Positions 9,946 to 22,345 of a stretch of DNA of 64,000 nucleotides are shown one piece after another. The stretch comes from Dasypus novemcinctus. Lineage: Eukaryota > Chordata > Mammalia > Cingulata > Dasypodidae. A model generated the notes under the pieces. The model saw only the letters and a program-made list of their open reading frames with translations, did no database searches and was not told where the DNA came from. Where the stretch lies: NCBI RefSeq assembly GCF_030445035.2, contig NC_080689.1:20675278-20739277 (forward strand), written 5' to 3'. The position numbers and the translations under genes were made by a program. Every line of letters starts with the position of its first letter. The first letter of the stretch is position 1.

Positions 9946-12094
9946 GAGCAACGCCACTGAATATGATATAGTAGGGAACTCCAAGACTGTCCTCCTAAGA
10001 AAGCAGTGAATAAACCGGCAAAAACTGCCAGTCAGCTCTTTTGGAGCTCTTGAATCTAATTACAAACTCGCAACCAAGGGAACGCTTAATGAAGACGAAG
10101 CCACGGAGTGTCGGTAGGAGAGCACTGTGGTGTTTGAACCTACTCACTTAGCATCGCCCACTCCCCAGCTTGGCACTGGCCGTGAAGTGTGGCAGTGTGC
10201 ATTCCTGGTGCAAGGTGCTAGAGCACCACGGAAAATAGTGGTTGTGTGTTTTGACCTGTCTTGTGGCTCCCTGAAGGGTTTGCCTTTGTTCCACCTGCGT
10301 TGGTGTGTCCCTAGGGCTGAAGTGGCTTCCTGGGTGGCCTTTTTCCAAAGCATGTAAAGGCAAATGTGTTAGCTACAGTCACCTGGGGCAAGAACTCAAA
10401 GGGCAAAGCCTGGGAAGGAAGAGTCTGGGTGGGAGGATATGATTGGGGAAGTAAAGGCTTTGAAAAGCTCCTGCTTTTATCTGGGATCTAGAGTGACAAG
10501 TATATACCCAGGGTTGGAGCCATGCTCAAGAAAGGCCTGAGAAGACTAAGCTTTCATGCTGGCTTCCTCTTGGGATCTGTGAACTAGAAGTAAAAGCCAA
10601 GCTGGGATCAGTTCAGAATAGATTGTTATAGATTTAAGGTGTTGCTTGTAATCCCTAAGAAAGTAACTAAAAAATAAACAGAAAAAGAAGTGAGAAGGGA
10701 CTCATCAAATGTTAGCAACTATTGCTACTACTAGGTGACTCCGAGCATATGTATTTTCAAATGTAACTAAAACCAAGGATCTTACAAAAATATACACTTA
10801 CCTGATAGCATCTGACCATGAATTAAGGTAGACAAATACAGAAATAATTGTCCTCATATGAAACAATCCTGTTTCTAGACCGCTGCTTCATAGACGTCCA
10901 TGGGCATGTGAATTACCTGCGGAACTGATTCAAAAGCAGGTTTCTAACAAGCCCCCAGGCGCTGGTTCTAGAGACATCTTACAGCACCTGTCTTTATTTT
11001 GTTAAAACCTTCTTTCATGCTGATACTATTAATTTTTCAAAGAGGAATCAATCTGTAAATTTTCAGACTGGTTTGCTAATAATTTCTGCCATCCCACCCT
11101 TTAAATATGCTGTTCATTAATATCTTGGTAATTGAGAAAGGGACACATTGTCTCTTCGTTACCATCAGCACTGGCCTAATCCCAGCCTGTCTGGCACTGA
11201 ACCTTCCAGCTTTTCTAGGAGCACAGTACTGCTTTGGGGAACAATTGGGTACTGATGGAAACAGTGCTGGAGGAGTTGGAGAAATAAATCGCACCACTTG
11301 TCATCAGCTTTGAGCGTTAAAGTGCACTGTAAAGTAAAGCCTTGGCTCCGGAGAAGACTTTCACACTTCTGGTCCAATAGGTCATGGTTACTAACTCGTG
11401 CTCAGGCAGCAACTGCATCTGAAAATACTGGTAGGTGGAGGAGGTAGGAGCAGCTCCTGAAAATAGTGGTCCCTGATGTGAGATGTGAGATGGCATCTTG
11501 TGGATCAGTACCACATACAAGGGCCATGAGTGACAAGTGATGGATTGGGTCAGGGTAACTACATGAGGAGAATTGCTGAATTGTAGAGTTCAGTACATTT
11601 CTGGGGCTGCTTGGGATCCCATTTTAACCCTGGATTAAGGTCTCTGAGGCCAGGCACCGGGCCTTAGGAGAGGATTCCAGATTATCGACAGTGGCATGGC
11701 AGAGGCGAGAGTGGACAGTTTGTTGAAGTTGGTCATGTGGTCACAGCCTCCCCCTTGAGACCCCTGGAGGCCTCAGTTCCCCCATTGTCTCTGCCTTTTC
11801 TTCCTCTCCTTCCCCTCTCACAGCAGCCTCTGACGCTGCCTGCTCTTAAATTGCTTTTGGTGGCCAAACTGCTTTGAGAGGACCCTCTGATTCGAGCACC
11901 TCCTGATGCCCTGCCAACAGTTTGGAGAACAAAGCCATAAAAAACAAACCACTGCATCCTGTCAGAAGTGAAAGAGGGTGGTCATTGTGTACAGATTTGT
12001 CGGAGCTTGGAGATCTTTGGTGGATATGGAGTTTTTTTGGAATATTAGTTTCCTCTAGCTTGGTTTTCTGGACTGAGCTATAGGGAGAAATGAT
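9946..12094. other. intronic DNA, one possible MER5-like remnant
   Basis: The sequence is mostly unique. The stretch at about 10880-10985 (GGGCATGTGAATTACCTGCGG and following) resembles a MER5-type DNA transposon remnant but is too diverged to place firmly. The open frame at 11733-11957 on the minus strand is compositional. Confidence 0.45.
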
Positions 12095-12310
12095 AGCTGA
12101 CAATTACATGGCCCAGTGCCAGGCTCTGTTCTAAATGCTTTACATGGATTAAGTTATTTCATTCTCCAGGCCATCCTATGAAGAGGTGTATAATTACCTC
12201 CTCTTTCTGGGAGAGGAAATGAGGCATGGGGAGGTTAAGCTACCTGCCGTGGTGAATGCCAGCAAGTGGCAGGTTCAGACCCAGGCATCCGGCTCCCGAC
12301 TTTTTGCTCC
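12095..12310 (-). repeat. MIR SINE, minus strand
   Basis: The reversed MIR order is clear: GCCAGGCTCTGTTCTAAATG, CTTTACATGGATTAAGTTA, GAGGAAATGAGGCATGGGG and GGTTAAGCTACCTGCCG. Confidence 0.8.
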
Positions 12311-12644
12311 TACCCTCTGCAGTGTTGCACGGGCCCTTTCTTGCCAAGATCTCCAAACACATCTAAAATAAATAGTATTTCTTAGAATTAAAAAGTAGCA
12401 AAGTGAAGAATCAAATGTTTAAATCACATGCATTGTGTGTTAAAGAAGAGATAAACTACCATTTTAGAGATAGATGGAGAGTTTAGCAAAATTTGGGGTT
12501 TCCCGGATTCTCCTACAGTGGTGGGCATAACAACAGTATACACTGGACTAATAAATAGATTACAGCAACTAAATAACTCAGTAAATAAAACTCTTGGTGA
12601 TGTCTGGCACTTTCACATTCCTTTTTATAGCTTTTTATGTTATT

Positions 12645-12735
12645 TTTTTTATTTAATTTTTTTACATTTAGTGATTTTTTAATAAATTTACAGTTTTGCA
12701 ACCTTTACCACATTCCCATTTTAGAATATCCATCA
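12645..12735 (-). repeat. L1M 3' fragment (short)
   Basis: An A/T-rich segment with TTTTGCAACCTTTACCAC and ATATCCATCACCCAAAAAG resembles a reversed L1M 3' UTR. It is short, so support is moderate. Confidence 0.5.
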
Positions 12736-13059
12736 CCCAAAAAGATAAAATGAATTTTAATATATTTGTTTATTGCTATCATTAAAAACATAAACTTAAG
12801 TTTTCTGGAAAATATTCCTATGGATTGAAACATAGAGTGCCATTATCTCATGGCAATAATCTGTAAATGAAAGAAAATTAGGCACATTTGAACTCTGGAC
12901 CCTAAAGTGTCCAGGATAATAGTATCTATAGTTATTTTTTTTTTAATAATTAGACTTATTTAAGTAAATTGAACATAAACACTTCACACAGTCTTGATCT
13001 AAAACATTGAAGTTAAGGAATTTTCTTGCTGGGGCCCCAGTGTATTGGGAGGGTGCCAC

Positions 13060-13330
13060 CTATTGGTGACATAATATACTGCATCCTAGGTGATAAATTG
13101 TGATGCAGCCATACAGTGGACAATACTAGAGAGCCATTTTTAAAATGAGTCATATCTGTAGATCCTATTATAGAATGGTATCTAAGTCACATTTTTAAAC
13201 AATGTGTAGAATACCTGTGTAGTAAACGATTATTTGCATGAAAAGGGGGCCATGTCTAGCTAGGTTGGAGATTTTTATAAATCTATCGCGTTTGAACTTT
13301 TTAAACACATTCATGTTTATCTTACTCAAA
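13060..13330 (+). repeat. L1M/HAL1-like fragment (possible)
   Basis: The segments GATGCAGCCATACAGTGGAC and AAATGAGTCATATCTGTAG followed by TATTATAGAATGGTATCTAAG match the order of old L1 3' regions. The match is diverged. Confidence 0.4.
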
Positions 13331-15034
13331 ATAATGTTTTAAAATAAGTGGAAGCTACAATTCCTAATATGTTATAGTTGAAGGATCATGAGCTCTAGAT
13401 AAGAAGTCAAGAGACATGGCTATTACTCGCAACTCTGTGCAAATTACTCTTTGTACCTTGGTGTCCTCACCACATAAATTAAGGGAAGGGTCTAACTAGG
13501 ACTTAAACTCTCTCAGAGCAGAGGTAGTGTGTATTTTGGGCATCACTGCATCCCTTTATAAGTGTTAAATGAATGGCAACAAATGGATTTTATTTTATAT
13601 CTATTGAATGAAAGAACAAAAGCAAAAAGGCATGCTCGAATAGGTACTTAGTATTCTAACTGTTGAATAAAATGTCATTATTATCTAACTTCAATCATTT
13701 TAGGTAGACTATATAATAGGGGAGTGGGAGGACTTTGCAAGGGTTGTTCATACTCCTTTGTGTAACGATTATTCTCACTGCACATCTTAATAGTTTAGAA
13801 GAAGAAATAATTATCTGAAGGTGGGTCTGAGTTACTTATAGCATTCCTGTTTTTGATTTTAGTTAAATTCTTATTCCTTCCTTCATTTCATTATTTATCA
13901 AGCACCCATTATATATTAGCCAAAAAATTTTGAAACAGTTATATAGTTTGTATTTCCATTTAATGTAAAATAAAATTCAGTTCTGTAACACTAACATAAT
14001 ATGCAGTTAACCAGTGCTAAATGAGAATATTTTGATCCTAAATATTGTCATTTAAATGTACAAACGATACCCTTATTTAATAAATTCACCATTTGCTATG
14101 ATACAGAATATTAGAATACTTCCTAGTAGTAATCGATTCCAATTTTTTCACATAGTTTTATGAAAGCAAACAGGTTTGGAATCTGTCTTTAAACAATTGA
14201 GCAAGTGATTTCTTCCATATCCAGGCAGAGCTCTTACTCGTTTCCAAACATCTCAGCATAAAAGGTCTAATAATACCCTAGGCGGTGTGAAGGAAGACAG
14301 GGACTCACGGACTAAACCTGAAAAAATATTTTAACTGGGCAACAGTTGCAAAGGAACTTTCAGCAGTCATGGTCCAAAGGCTTGTCATCCAAGAAATAGG
14401 TTTGCAAAGAATTTTAATAATAATACCTTTGGAAGATCCTCCTTGTGAGACCCAGTGAGTGGTCCCACCTTTGGTTTAGGCAATCCAGAGTTCTCGTCTG
14501 CATTTGGCACTGGCTCTATCATTGCATTGGACAAGTTACTTCAATTTCCTTTAGCCCATGTTTAGTGTGGTTCTGTGAGGTTCTGATAATTAATACTCTG
14601 AGTATGGACACATTTATTATAGTGATATAGGTCATGAGCATTGTGAGTCAAGAAAATAGCTGCTAATCAACTGTGAGGGAGAATTAAAATCTAACTGGAA
14701 AACTATAAAAGGCTTCTTGGTAAATGGAGTGACTGCCATGCCCACATGAAGTATGTGACACTCTAGTCAAAAGGTATATTCTAAACAGGTGTGAGTGGCT
14801 CACTTTTTGGGGACTGAATTCTCAGTGTGTCAAGACTCGATTGAATTAGATGCCATATGGAGTAGCATGGAAGTAATTTATGCTGTTTCCCTTTGGAAAG
14901 ATTCTTGTATTAGAAAGCTTCCTCTCCCAATAATTAAAAAAAGAAGGTGGAAATGCTTTTCCGACTCCGGCAGGATTGCTTAGAAAATGAAATCAGTAGT
15001 GAATTATGCCCATATAGCTTGTGCTAACTTTCTG

Positions 15035-15155
15035 TTAGTTTCCTCATTTATAAAATGGCAATAACAACACCTCCCTCAAAGGATTTGCAGGCTTAGTGCA
15101 ATAATGCTTGCTGGGTGTTTGGCATATAGTAAATGCTCCATGGGTGTTAGCGATG
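15035..15155 (+). repeat. MIR SINE 3' part
   Basis: The order TTTCCTCATTTATAAAATGG, TTTGCAGGCTTAGTGCAATA and GGCATATAGTAAATGCTCC is that of the 3' half of MIR. Confidence 0.6.
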
Positions 15156-18100
15156 ATAATAAATCATACCCTGTTCCAGGAAGTGAGGGGAGCTAATGCT
15201 TATTCCACACTGCTGCCTTCTTATACAGTGTTAGAAATCTCTTTGAAAGGAGGCAAGGCCCAAAGAGAATGGGGGTCGGGGGGTGTTCCAGGACTAGCTT
15301 GGACCAAATGCCCTTGTGGCTCGCCCGCACCCCTCCCGGTGCTTAGACAGCCAGAGTGAGTTTTAATGACTGCGGGAGGCCTTATTCATGAAAAAGACCA
15401 TTTCATACCGGGTTTAAAATTATTATTCAATGTTTCCAATTATTAAATGTTAAAACCTTCATTTTTCCAAAGAACTTCAGTTCAACTTACACATTTTGTC
15501 CTTTACAAAGCCGTTCATTTCATATAAAATAAGATTAATTTCACTTTTTGGATTCATGTTGGTATATCTCAAGTTGAACAGATTAAACTCTTCTTAAGAG
15601 TAATTCATATATACAAACTTAGTTAATTAGATTCTCTTAAATACTTTGCTCTCCATTTAGAAGCTTTATGTGTATTTGATGATTTTGCTCTCATGCATTT
15701 TCCATACCTAGAAGGGCAAACCCACATTTCTAATAAGCATTTTCTTAAGTATTTAAGCAGCTCTTACAAATCTAGTGAATCAAACTTATAAATGAAACAA
15801 ATTGCATTTCCTTATAAATTGAAATATGGTTTACCAGCCTAATCAAATTCTCTTAATTCTCATTCAACTTGAAATCATAAATCTAAAATCAGTTATATTT
15901 CAAGTTGAAATCACAAAGCTTTTCTGTCAGGTTCTCTATTATATGATTCTCTTAGCTATTACAGACATTTAAAATTATGGTAACAGCTTAACATCAAGGA
16001 TTAATATTCTAAGCTTAATCTACTTCATGATCCCTAGTAGAATTGCCGTCTTAAGCCAGTTACTGGGTAGACACATTCAATTATTTACCAGTTGGAGAAC
16101 TGACACCAAGACTTGGAACTTGCACGCCAACTCTCTATTCTGCCCAGCCATACACGGGGGTGTAGAGCAGCTTCTTATTGTTTCCATGTGAGCAGGGGAC
16201 CCCAATTGCCCCTGTCTATTAGTTTCCCAACGTGCTTCTCAGAGGTCTTTCAAGTCACCTCTGTCCTCCTTTCGTTGACTGTCCAGCAAAGACGCAACAC
16301 AGCAGCCCTGCTCCCAACTTGCAGCTACCTGCCTTCACCGCTGAACCCACAGGTCAAGTCATTTTAATGTCCTGTGAAAGAGCCCCATTCAGAATTCTGG
16401 TTAATTCTCCCACAGCCTGGAGCCCTAGGCCAGCTAGACATCCCCTGTTTAGGAAGAATCAGTCTTGTGTCGGACTCACCCTTACTCAAACCTCCATCAC
16501 CTCTAGGCAGATCCCTCTGTCATCTTGGAGCGCTGCCCCTGCCTGGCACCACGGGCCCAGGGCTGGATTTGTCGCCCCTCAGGACCCTGCGTGGAGGTTC
16601 TTAGGGCCTCACCACCTCTCGAGGTGGCTTCTGGCAGTTGTTGAACTTTGTGTCGCCTCCTACCTGTCCTTCCCCCCTTTATGGCTCCTAGATTCAAATC
16701 TCCCCTTGGGCTTGCTCTTGCCCAAGGGTGCCAGGCCTTCCCCGCCTGCAGGGTCCTCCCCTAACCCAGCTCAGGATCCCGGCGAAATCTATGATGTGTG
16801 CTTGAGGAGAGGAAGGAGGAGAAGAGAAAAGGCAAGGAGAGGAACATAACTGCAAATTCAGAAGAAGGAAGCATTTCCAAAGAGAGAAAGTAAACTAAAA
16901 TTTACTTTTGGAAAGCTCATTTAAAGGAAACAGTTGCATCTGGTGCCTTTGTGAGCCTCCACCACCATCGTACGCAAACATGCACAGGTAAGGGCTTTCC
17001 TTGCCAGTTTGCAGCTCAGTGTTCCCAGTACACCATTCCCTCCACTTCCCAGGCACCTGCTGGAGAATGGCAGGGCAGGTTGGGATACTTAACACTTAAG
17101 CCTGGCTCCTAGCTGGACAGGACTTCTGCTGGTAGGTCAGCACCTTTTTTGGCAAACTGAAAAGGCTGTATTAGACATCTGAAGGGTTAAATAACAGGAA
17201 TGAATGATAGAGAAGCCAGGTTCAAAAAGGAAGGACAGTGACTCAGAGGAAGAGTATTACAAAGGATGCTACCATGTGGGTTTGGCAGGTGTGATAAAAA
17301 AGAAAGCAATCAGCCAACAGGTCACATTTCAGGTTACAATCATCATCATCATCGATCGCTGATGTAAAACATACTAGAAGAAAAGTAAATATAGTTTTCG
17401 TTTGCCTCAGAGCAAGAGTAGTTTCAAAGAACAAAAACCTGATAAAGGGGACAGCTTTCTCCTCCATTTCTTGCTAAACTGCTGAAGATAGGGCTCTAGA
17501 TGAGTATCCTGGAATAAGCTATAGTTCCCAAACCCCAATTCTCTGGAACATGTGAGTCACTGAGCTGTTGGAATGCCAGCTAGGAGGACCAGCAGTTGCC
17601 AGGCTAAAAACTATAGCTCGAACTCCCTATCCTGAGAAGTGGAAGCTGTGGTCTCAATATCCTAAACAATTGTTGAACAATTAAATCGGAGAGTTTGCTT
17701 AACAGAGATTTTAGTTTTACACAGGGCTTGGACTTCTAGGTGTTGGTTTTATTCAGTGCTTAGTTTACTGAGGTATACTGCATTTAAATAATAAAGTATT
17801 TGGCTACATTATGATATATAAAGTATTGTGAATAGAAAATAAATTTCATTATGATTATAATCTAACCTGTTGTCCAGTTAGAATCTAACTGGAGCCAAAA
17901 TAGAGAAATTAAGGAATGTATGTAAAATAAACAATCTGATCACTACGGAGCAGCAGCCTTATTTTTAATGGGTGATCTAATTTATTTCAAAAAATATGAG
18001 TCATAGCAGTCTTTTTAACTAATCTCCCATGAAATCAGAGATTTTGAATAGGCATTGAATTTTCTAAAATGCCCTTTTAGTATTATCTTGTACTAGAGGA

Positions 18101-20732
18101 TTTTCTGTTCAGTGAAGATTTTATTTTTACATCTTTTAAATGAAAGTTACTCCTGTTATTTTTTTTTTCCTCTTCGGTGATGGGACTAGTTAAAGTGTAC
18201 TCTAAGAAGAATGAACTGTGATGAGTGGGACTATGAGAAAATCACTTTGCATAGTTGTTTAAAAGCCTGTTCTTTGTTTGAAATTTTAAATTTGAATGTA
18301 GTATTTATTCCCTCTTCTTAACTGTTCTTATAACATAACTATTGGTAGAACAAACCTGCTGGCTGCCCAGTCCTCTTAAATGTAGACCTGGCAGAGAGGA
18401 GTGAGGGAAAGTTTATCCCCTCTCCCCTCACGGAGCAGGCGTGGTGGCCTTAATGACAGCGAGAAAAGAGACTAGAAAGTGCCTAGAAAACAACCAGTCT
18501 CTTGTCTGCGTTTGCACCAACCTGTTTGTGCCAACCTGGCAGAGTGGAAGTTAGGGAGGTAATTGTTTTGCTCAGCATGAGTAGTCAGTACTTTAAGAAA
18601 GAAGGAAATCACCACAGATTAGGTCACTGGGAGGCTCTGGCACTCAGTCATCCCTTCTTTATGCTTCTGAACTTCAAATCTCAATAGCAGGCAGAGCTCT
18701 TGTGAACAGTTGTCCGGGTTGTGCACTGCTCAGCCCTGTGGGGTACCACACGTGGTAATCTATTAGCCCTGCCAAGGATAACCTAAGAAATCATTGCCAG
18801 AAGTAAGATCTGCTGGGACTGGATCTGAGTATGAACAGATCAGGAAGGGGGGGTGGGCGGTAAGAACAGGAGGGCCCTCTTGACTTAAGGTAAATAGCAG
18901 TATATGAAGAGATCTTAAAACAGCGTTGGGTCTTACAATAGTTCCCATTTTTTTGTTTTTTGTTTCTTCGATTTTATTTATTTTTTTGCTTTGCAGTGAT
19001 GTCTCATTTCCTGTGATTGAATGGAATACATTCATGAATAATATTGACTGCGTTGAGTGTTATTTTTTATATTACATTAGTTACCTATAATTTGCTTTTT
19101 AAATGATGGTAATGGATAGAGAAGTATGTCTTTATTATTTTGAAACCTTGAAATCTACACTTCTAAATATTAATCAGTAGATTTTTAAACAATATCAATA
19201 CTGTATTTTTTGCCCCAAAACTTTAAAAAAAAGTACGGTTAAAAAGTTGTTTTTCACGAGTCTGGAAAACAGATGGGTTAACTAGTTGTTCTTATAAATT
19301 ACTGTCTGTGGAACACAATCCTTTATATATCAACATCACAGTGGATTTCTGGTCTGATCCATGACCTTGGTTATTTTGGTGACATTCAGAAGAACTGAAT
19401 ATTTGATTAATAATTTTGGCCTAGAGACTTTCCCTCAGTAGCACACAGTAAGAACTCGTTGCAGCTAATTATTGGGCTGAATTTTTCCTTTTTGTATTTT
19501 CTTAGGAGAGCTCCTGGTTTTATGGAATGTAAAACAATGGGAACAAGACAGCTTTTACGTTTTTTTGTCTTGAGGGTTAAATACTATAGTATTGATACTT
19601 GAAGGATTAAATATAAGTGGACGACTTAAAGGATATAATGAAAGCTGCTCGAGAACTCTGGTTGAGAGATTTGCTTAAGTTTGAAGTGACACATGGGATA
19701 AAAGATCATAGGAAATAGCATTGCTAAATTTCTCAGAGAATCAGACTCGTTCTTGTCTAAGGTAGAAAGGTACGAAGATGTGTTTCGGTTCGCTATTGAT
19801 CCTACACAGTCATCTGTGAAGAGGTGGGTCCCAAGTGAGAAGAAGCCCACAGAAGAAGGGAATAAAGGTGAAGACTCAAGATGCAGTGAACTTGGGAAAG
19901 AAGAAGTGGAGGGAGGACAGAGGGTCAGATGAAGGCGTGGCCACAGTGGCTGCAGCTGGCTGCTGCTGCTGTTGCTACCTTGCAGTGGATGCCACTTCCC
20001 TGGATATTCCTTCCAGTAATAGCCCAAAAGAGAACACATTATCTGCTAGATTTTTTTACACATTTTTGTAAAATGATTTTGTACATGTAGTATCCTACAT
20101 GAATGAATAGTTTACAAATTATGTATTAACTAATAATACATATGAAGTACCTCTGTAGTAAAATAGGAAAAAAATTTGGGTGTTCAACTCTTGTATTTTA
20201 TTTATTGTTTTATTTTGTTTTTTTAAATAAATTTTTTATTGAAGTATAAAAAAAAAAGTTGTTTTTATAAAGAGAAAACTTTACATTTTGAGAATTTATC
20301 TGACTTGACTTTTGGAACAATGGTAAATTTCTCCAGACCTCAGTTTCCTCAGAATGGGAATGTTAGACTACCCTTGTTTACAGGTTGCCAAATCCAGGAT
20401 TTTCAGTCATTCTGAAAACATCTAGGTAAGCGTTACCTAAGAAACCATCACCATCTAGTGGTTATTATCTCGGATTGCAATTTCTAGTCTGGACAAATTG
20501 TCCTCCCAAGATTGTTGCAGCCTAATAGTAAAACTGTTTTCTCTTTAGAGACACAGAGAGTAGAATCATAGAATATTTAATAAAAATGTTTTCTATTCAA
20601 ATCATAGACTAGGTAAGCTAGAAAGGCCTGTAGAGATCAACCTGTCTTGCTCTCTTGTTTTACCAATCAAAAATAGGAAGGTTAGGTGAATTCTAGAATT
20701 CACATATAAAAAACACAGTTTCTCTTTATTTT

Positions 20733-21109
20733 ATTTTATTTTTTTAAAGATTTATTTTTTATTTATTTAATTCCCCTCCCCTCCCCCGGTTGTCTGTTTT
20801 GTGTGTCTTTTTGCTGCGTCTTGTTTCTTTGTCTGCTTCTGTTGTCGTCAGCGGCACGGGAAGTGTGGGCAGCACCATTCCTCGGCAGGCTGCTCCCTCC
20901 TTTGCGCTGGGCGACTCTCCTTACGGGCGCACTCCTTGCGCGTGGGGCTCCCCTACGCGGGGGACACCCCTGCGTGGCAGGGCACTCCTTGCGCACATCA
21001 GCACTGCGCATGGGCCAGCTCCACACGGGTCAAGGAGGCCCGGGGTTTGAACCATGGACCTCCCATGTGGTAGGCGGGTGCCCTAACCACTGGGCCAAAG
21101 TCCGTTTCC
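20733..21109 (-). mobile_element. DAS-type SINE with long perfect target-site duplication
   Basis: This is a full-length minus-strand copy with an A-rich tail at 20733. The duplicates AGTTTCTCTTTATTTT at 20717-20732 and 21110-21125 are identical over 16 bp. Perfect duplicates and a little-changed body suggest a comparatively young insertion. Confidence 0.95.
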
Positions 21110-22149
21110 AGTTTCTCTTTATTTTTAAGCCCATACTTATCTCCTAGTTTTAAGATAATTCTGAATTGATTAATGCAAAAAATAAAAATACAGAAAACAA
21201 AATGTGTCTTAAATATAAAGCTTATTTTTCCTAATTGTTGATTTCTCAGATTGCCACTTTGGGGTTACTTAATGAGCAAGAAAGGGAAATGAAATGGTCT
21301 CTGACCTTGTAGTTGAAAAACTATAAATCAGGTGGATCGGTTTAGAAAATTAACATGTTGAACTTTCCTCCTGTTTGCCTCTCTGTTTGTTGTTTGTCTT
21401 GTATTACTCAGTCTTGTGTCTTATCAACTATTAGTGGTTACCTCACTCCTAATTTCCTCTGAGATGGGCTGAATGCAAGACTTGATGACGTATTTCCAAA
21501 GCCCAAGATACTTAGAATTGGGAGGAACCTTTCACGCAATCCCTAATAAGTAACCCATACGTTAGCACAAGCGTTTTGTGTGTGGCATAATTTAATATTA
21601 TTACAAGTGTATAAATTTCAAATCCAAGTTTTAGAACGCAAAGGGACCCTCCTTTTTTTGGCACTCATACCCAACAAATCTCTTTCTTCAATTAGAGTCT
21701 GGCTGAATCAACAGCAATCTGACAGAAAACGCTGGAGAGCCCGAGCTTTGCCGGGTAACATTAGGTGAAGGTTGGGGGTGGGAGAGCCTGATTGGTCTAT
21801 GGCCCTTGGGTTTTCTTAGAGCATTGACATTTACAGGAGTCCCGCAGAATGTAAACCCTGCCAAGACTTTAGACTTCATTACTTCCCTGCCCTCGACAAG
21901 TACAAGTTAATTGAACATTAAGCAATTTGATCTCTTTCACCTAATAAATCGAGCAAATTCAATAAGCATAAATCCTGCTAATGGCAGAGCTGACCCTGGT
22001 GGAGCTGAGCTCATCAGCATTCATGGTTATTATTCTCCCCTCCCTGGAATTTTAGGCGCAGCGCTTTAAGGCTGAACAAAGTATTTACCTGATGCTCCCG
22101 GGCTAGGGAATACATTTAATAATTTTCTTTTCGGGGTTTCAGATGGGGC
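21110..22149. promoter_or_regulatory. repeat-free intronic stretch, candidate conserved regulatory element (21.58-22.10 kb)
   Basis: No transposon is recognisable from about 21580 to 22100. The sequence is balanced in composition and dense in motif-like words: CCAAT (reversed, GATTGG at 21790), TTAATTGAAC, ACAAAG and GTATTTAC. It contains no believable exon. That it is regulatory is inference from composition and position only. Confidence 0.3.
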
Positions 22150-22345
22150 AGCTGTGGAGTAGAAAAACCATGATTTGTAGACAGAACCACCCAGATTCAA
22201 ATCCCTCACCTAACCCAGGGCAAGTTAGCTGTAAACCAGTTAGATCATAGGGTTCTGAGGCTTACATGACACGATGTATGTAAAAAGTATGCAGTGCCTG
22301 GCACAGGGGAGTTGGACGGTACCTGTTAGCTCTTGTGAACTGCTC
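22150..22345 (+). repeat. MIR SINE
   Basis: The MIR order is visible: ACCACCCAGATTCAAATCCC, GGCAAGTTAGCTGT, then GGTTCTGAGGCTTACATGAC and CAGTGCCTGGCACA. Confidence 0.72.

Larger units (their letters stand above)
12736..20732. other. intronic DNA, mostly unique, sparse old repeats
   Basis: This contains a possible + strand L1M fragment (about 13060-13330), a MIR (15035-15155), a 13-bp inverted repeat at 15863-15909, a moderately GC-rich stretch at 16.1-16.85 kb, an ATC microsatellite near 17338-17354 and a short L1-like 3' scrap near 20195-20260. No exon is supported. Confidence 0.5.

Noticed and set aside
16232-16849. 205-codon open frame, the second longest uninterrupted frame
   Set aside because: It is Pro/Ser/Leu-rich with no family motif and sits in a GC-richer intronic stretch. 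There is no splice-site support, so composition explains it.
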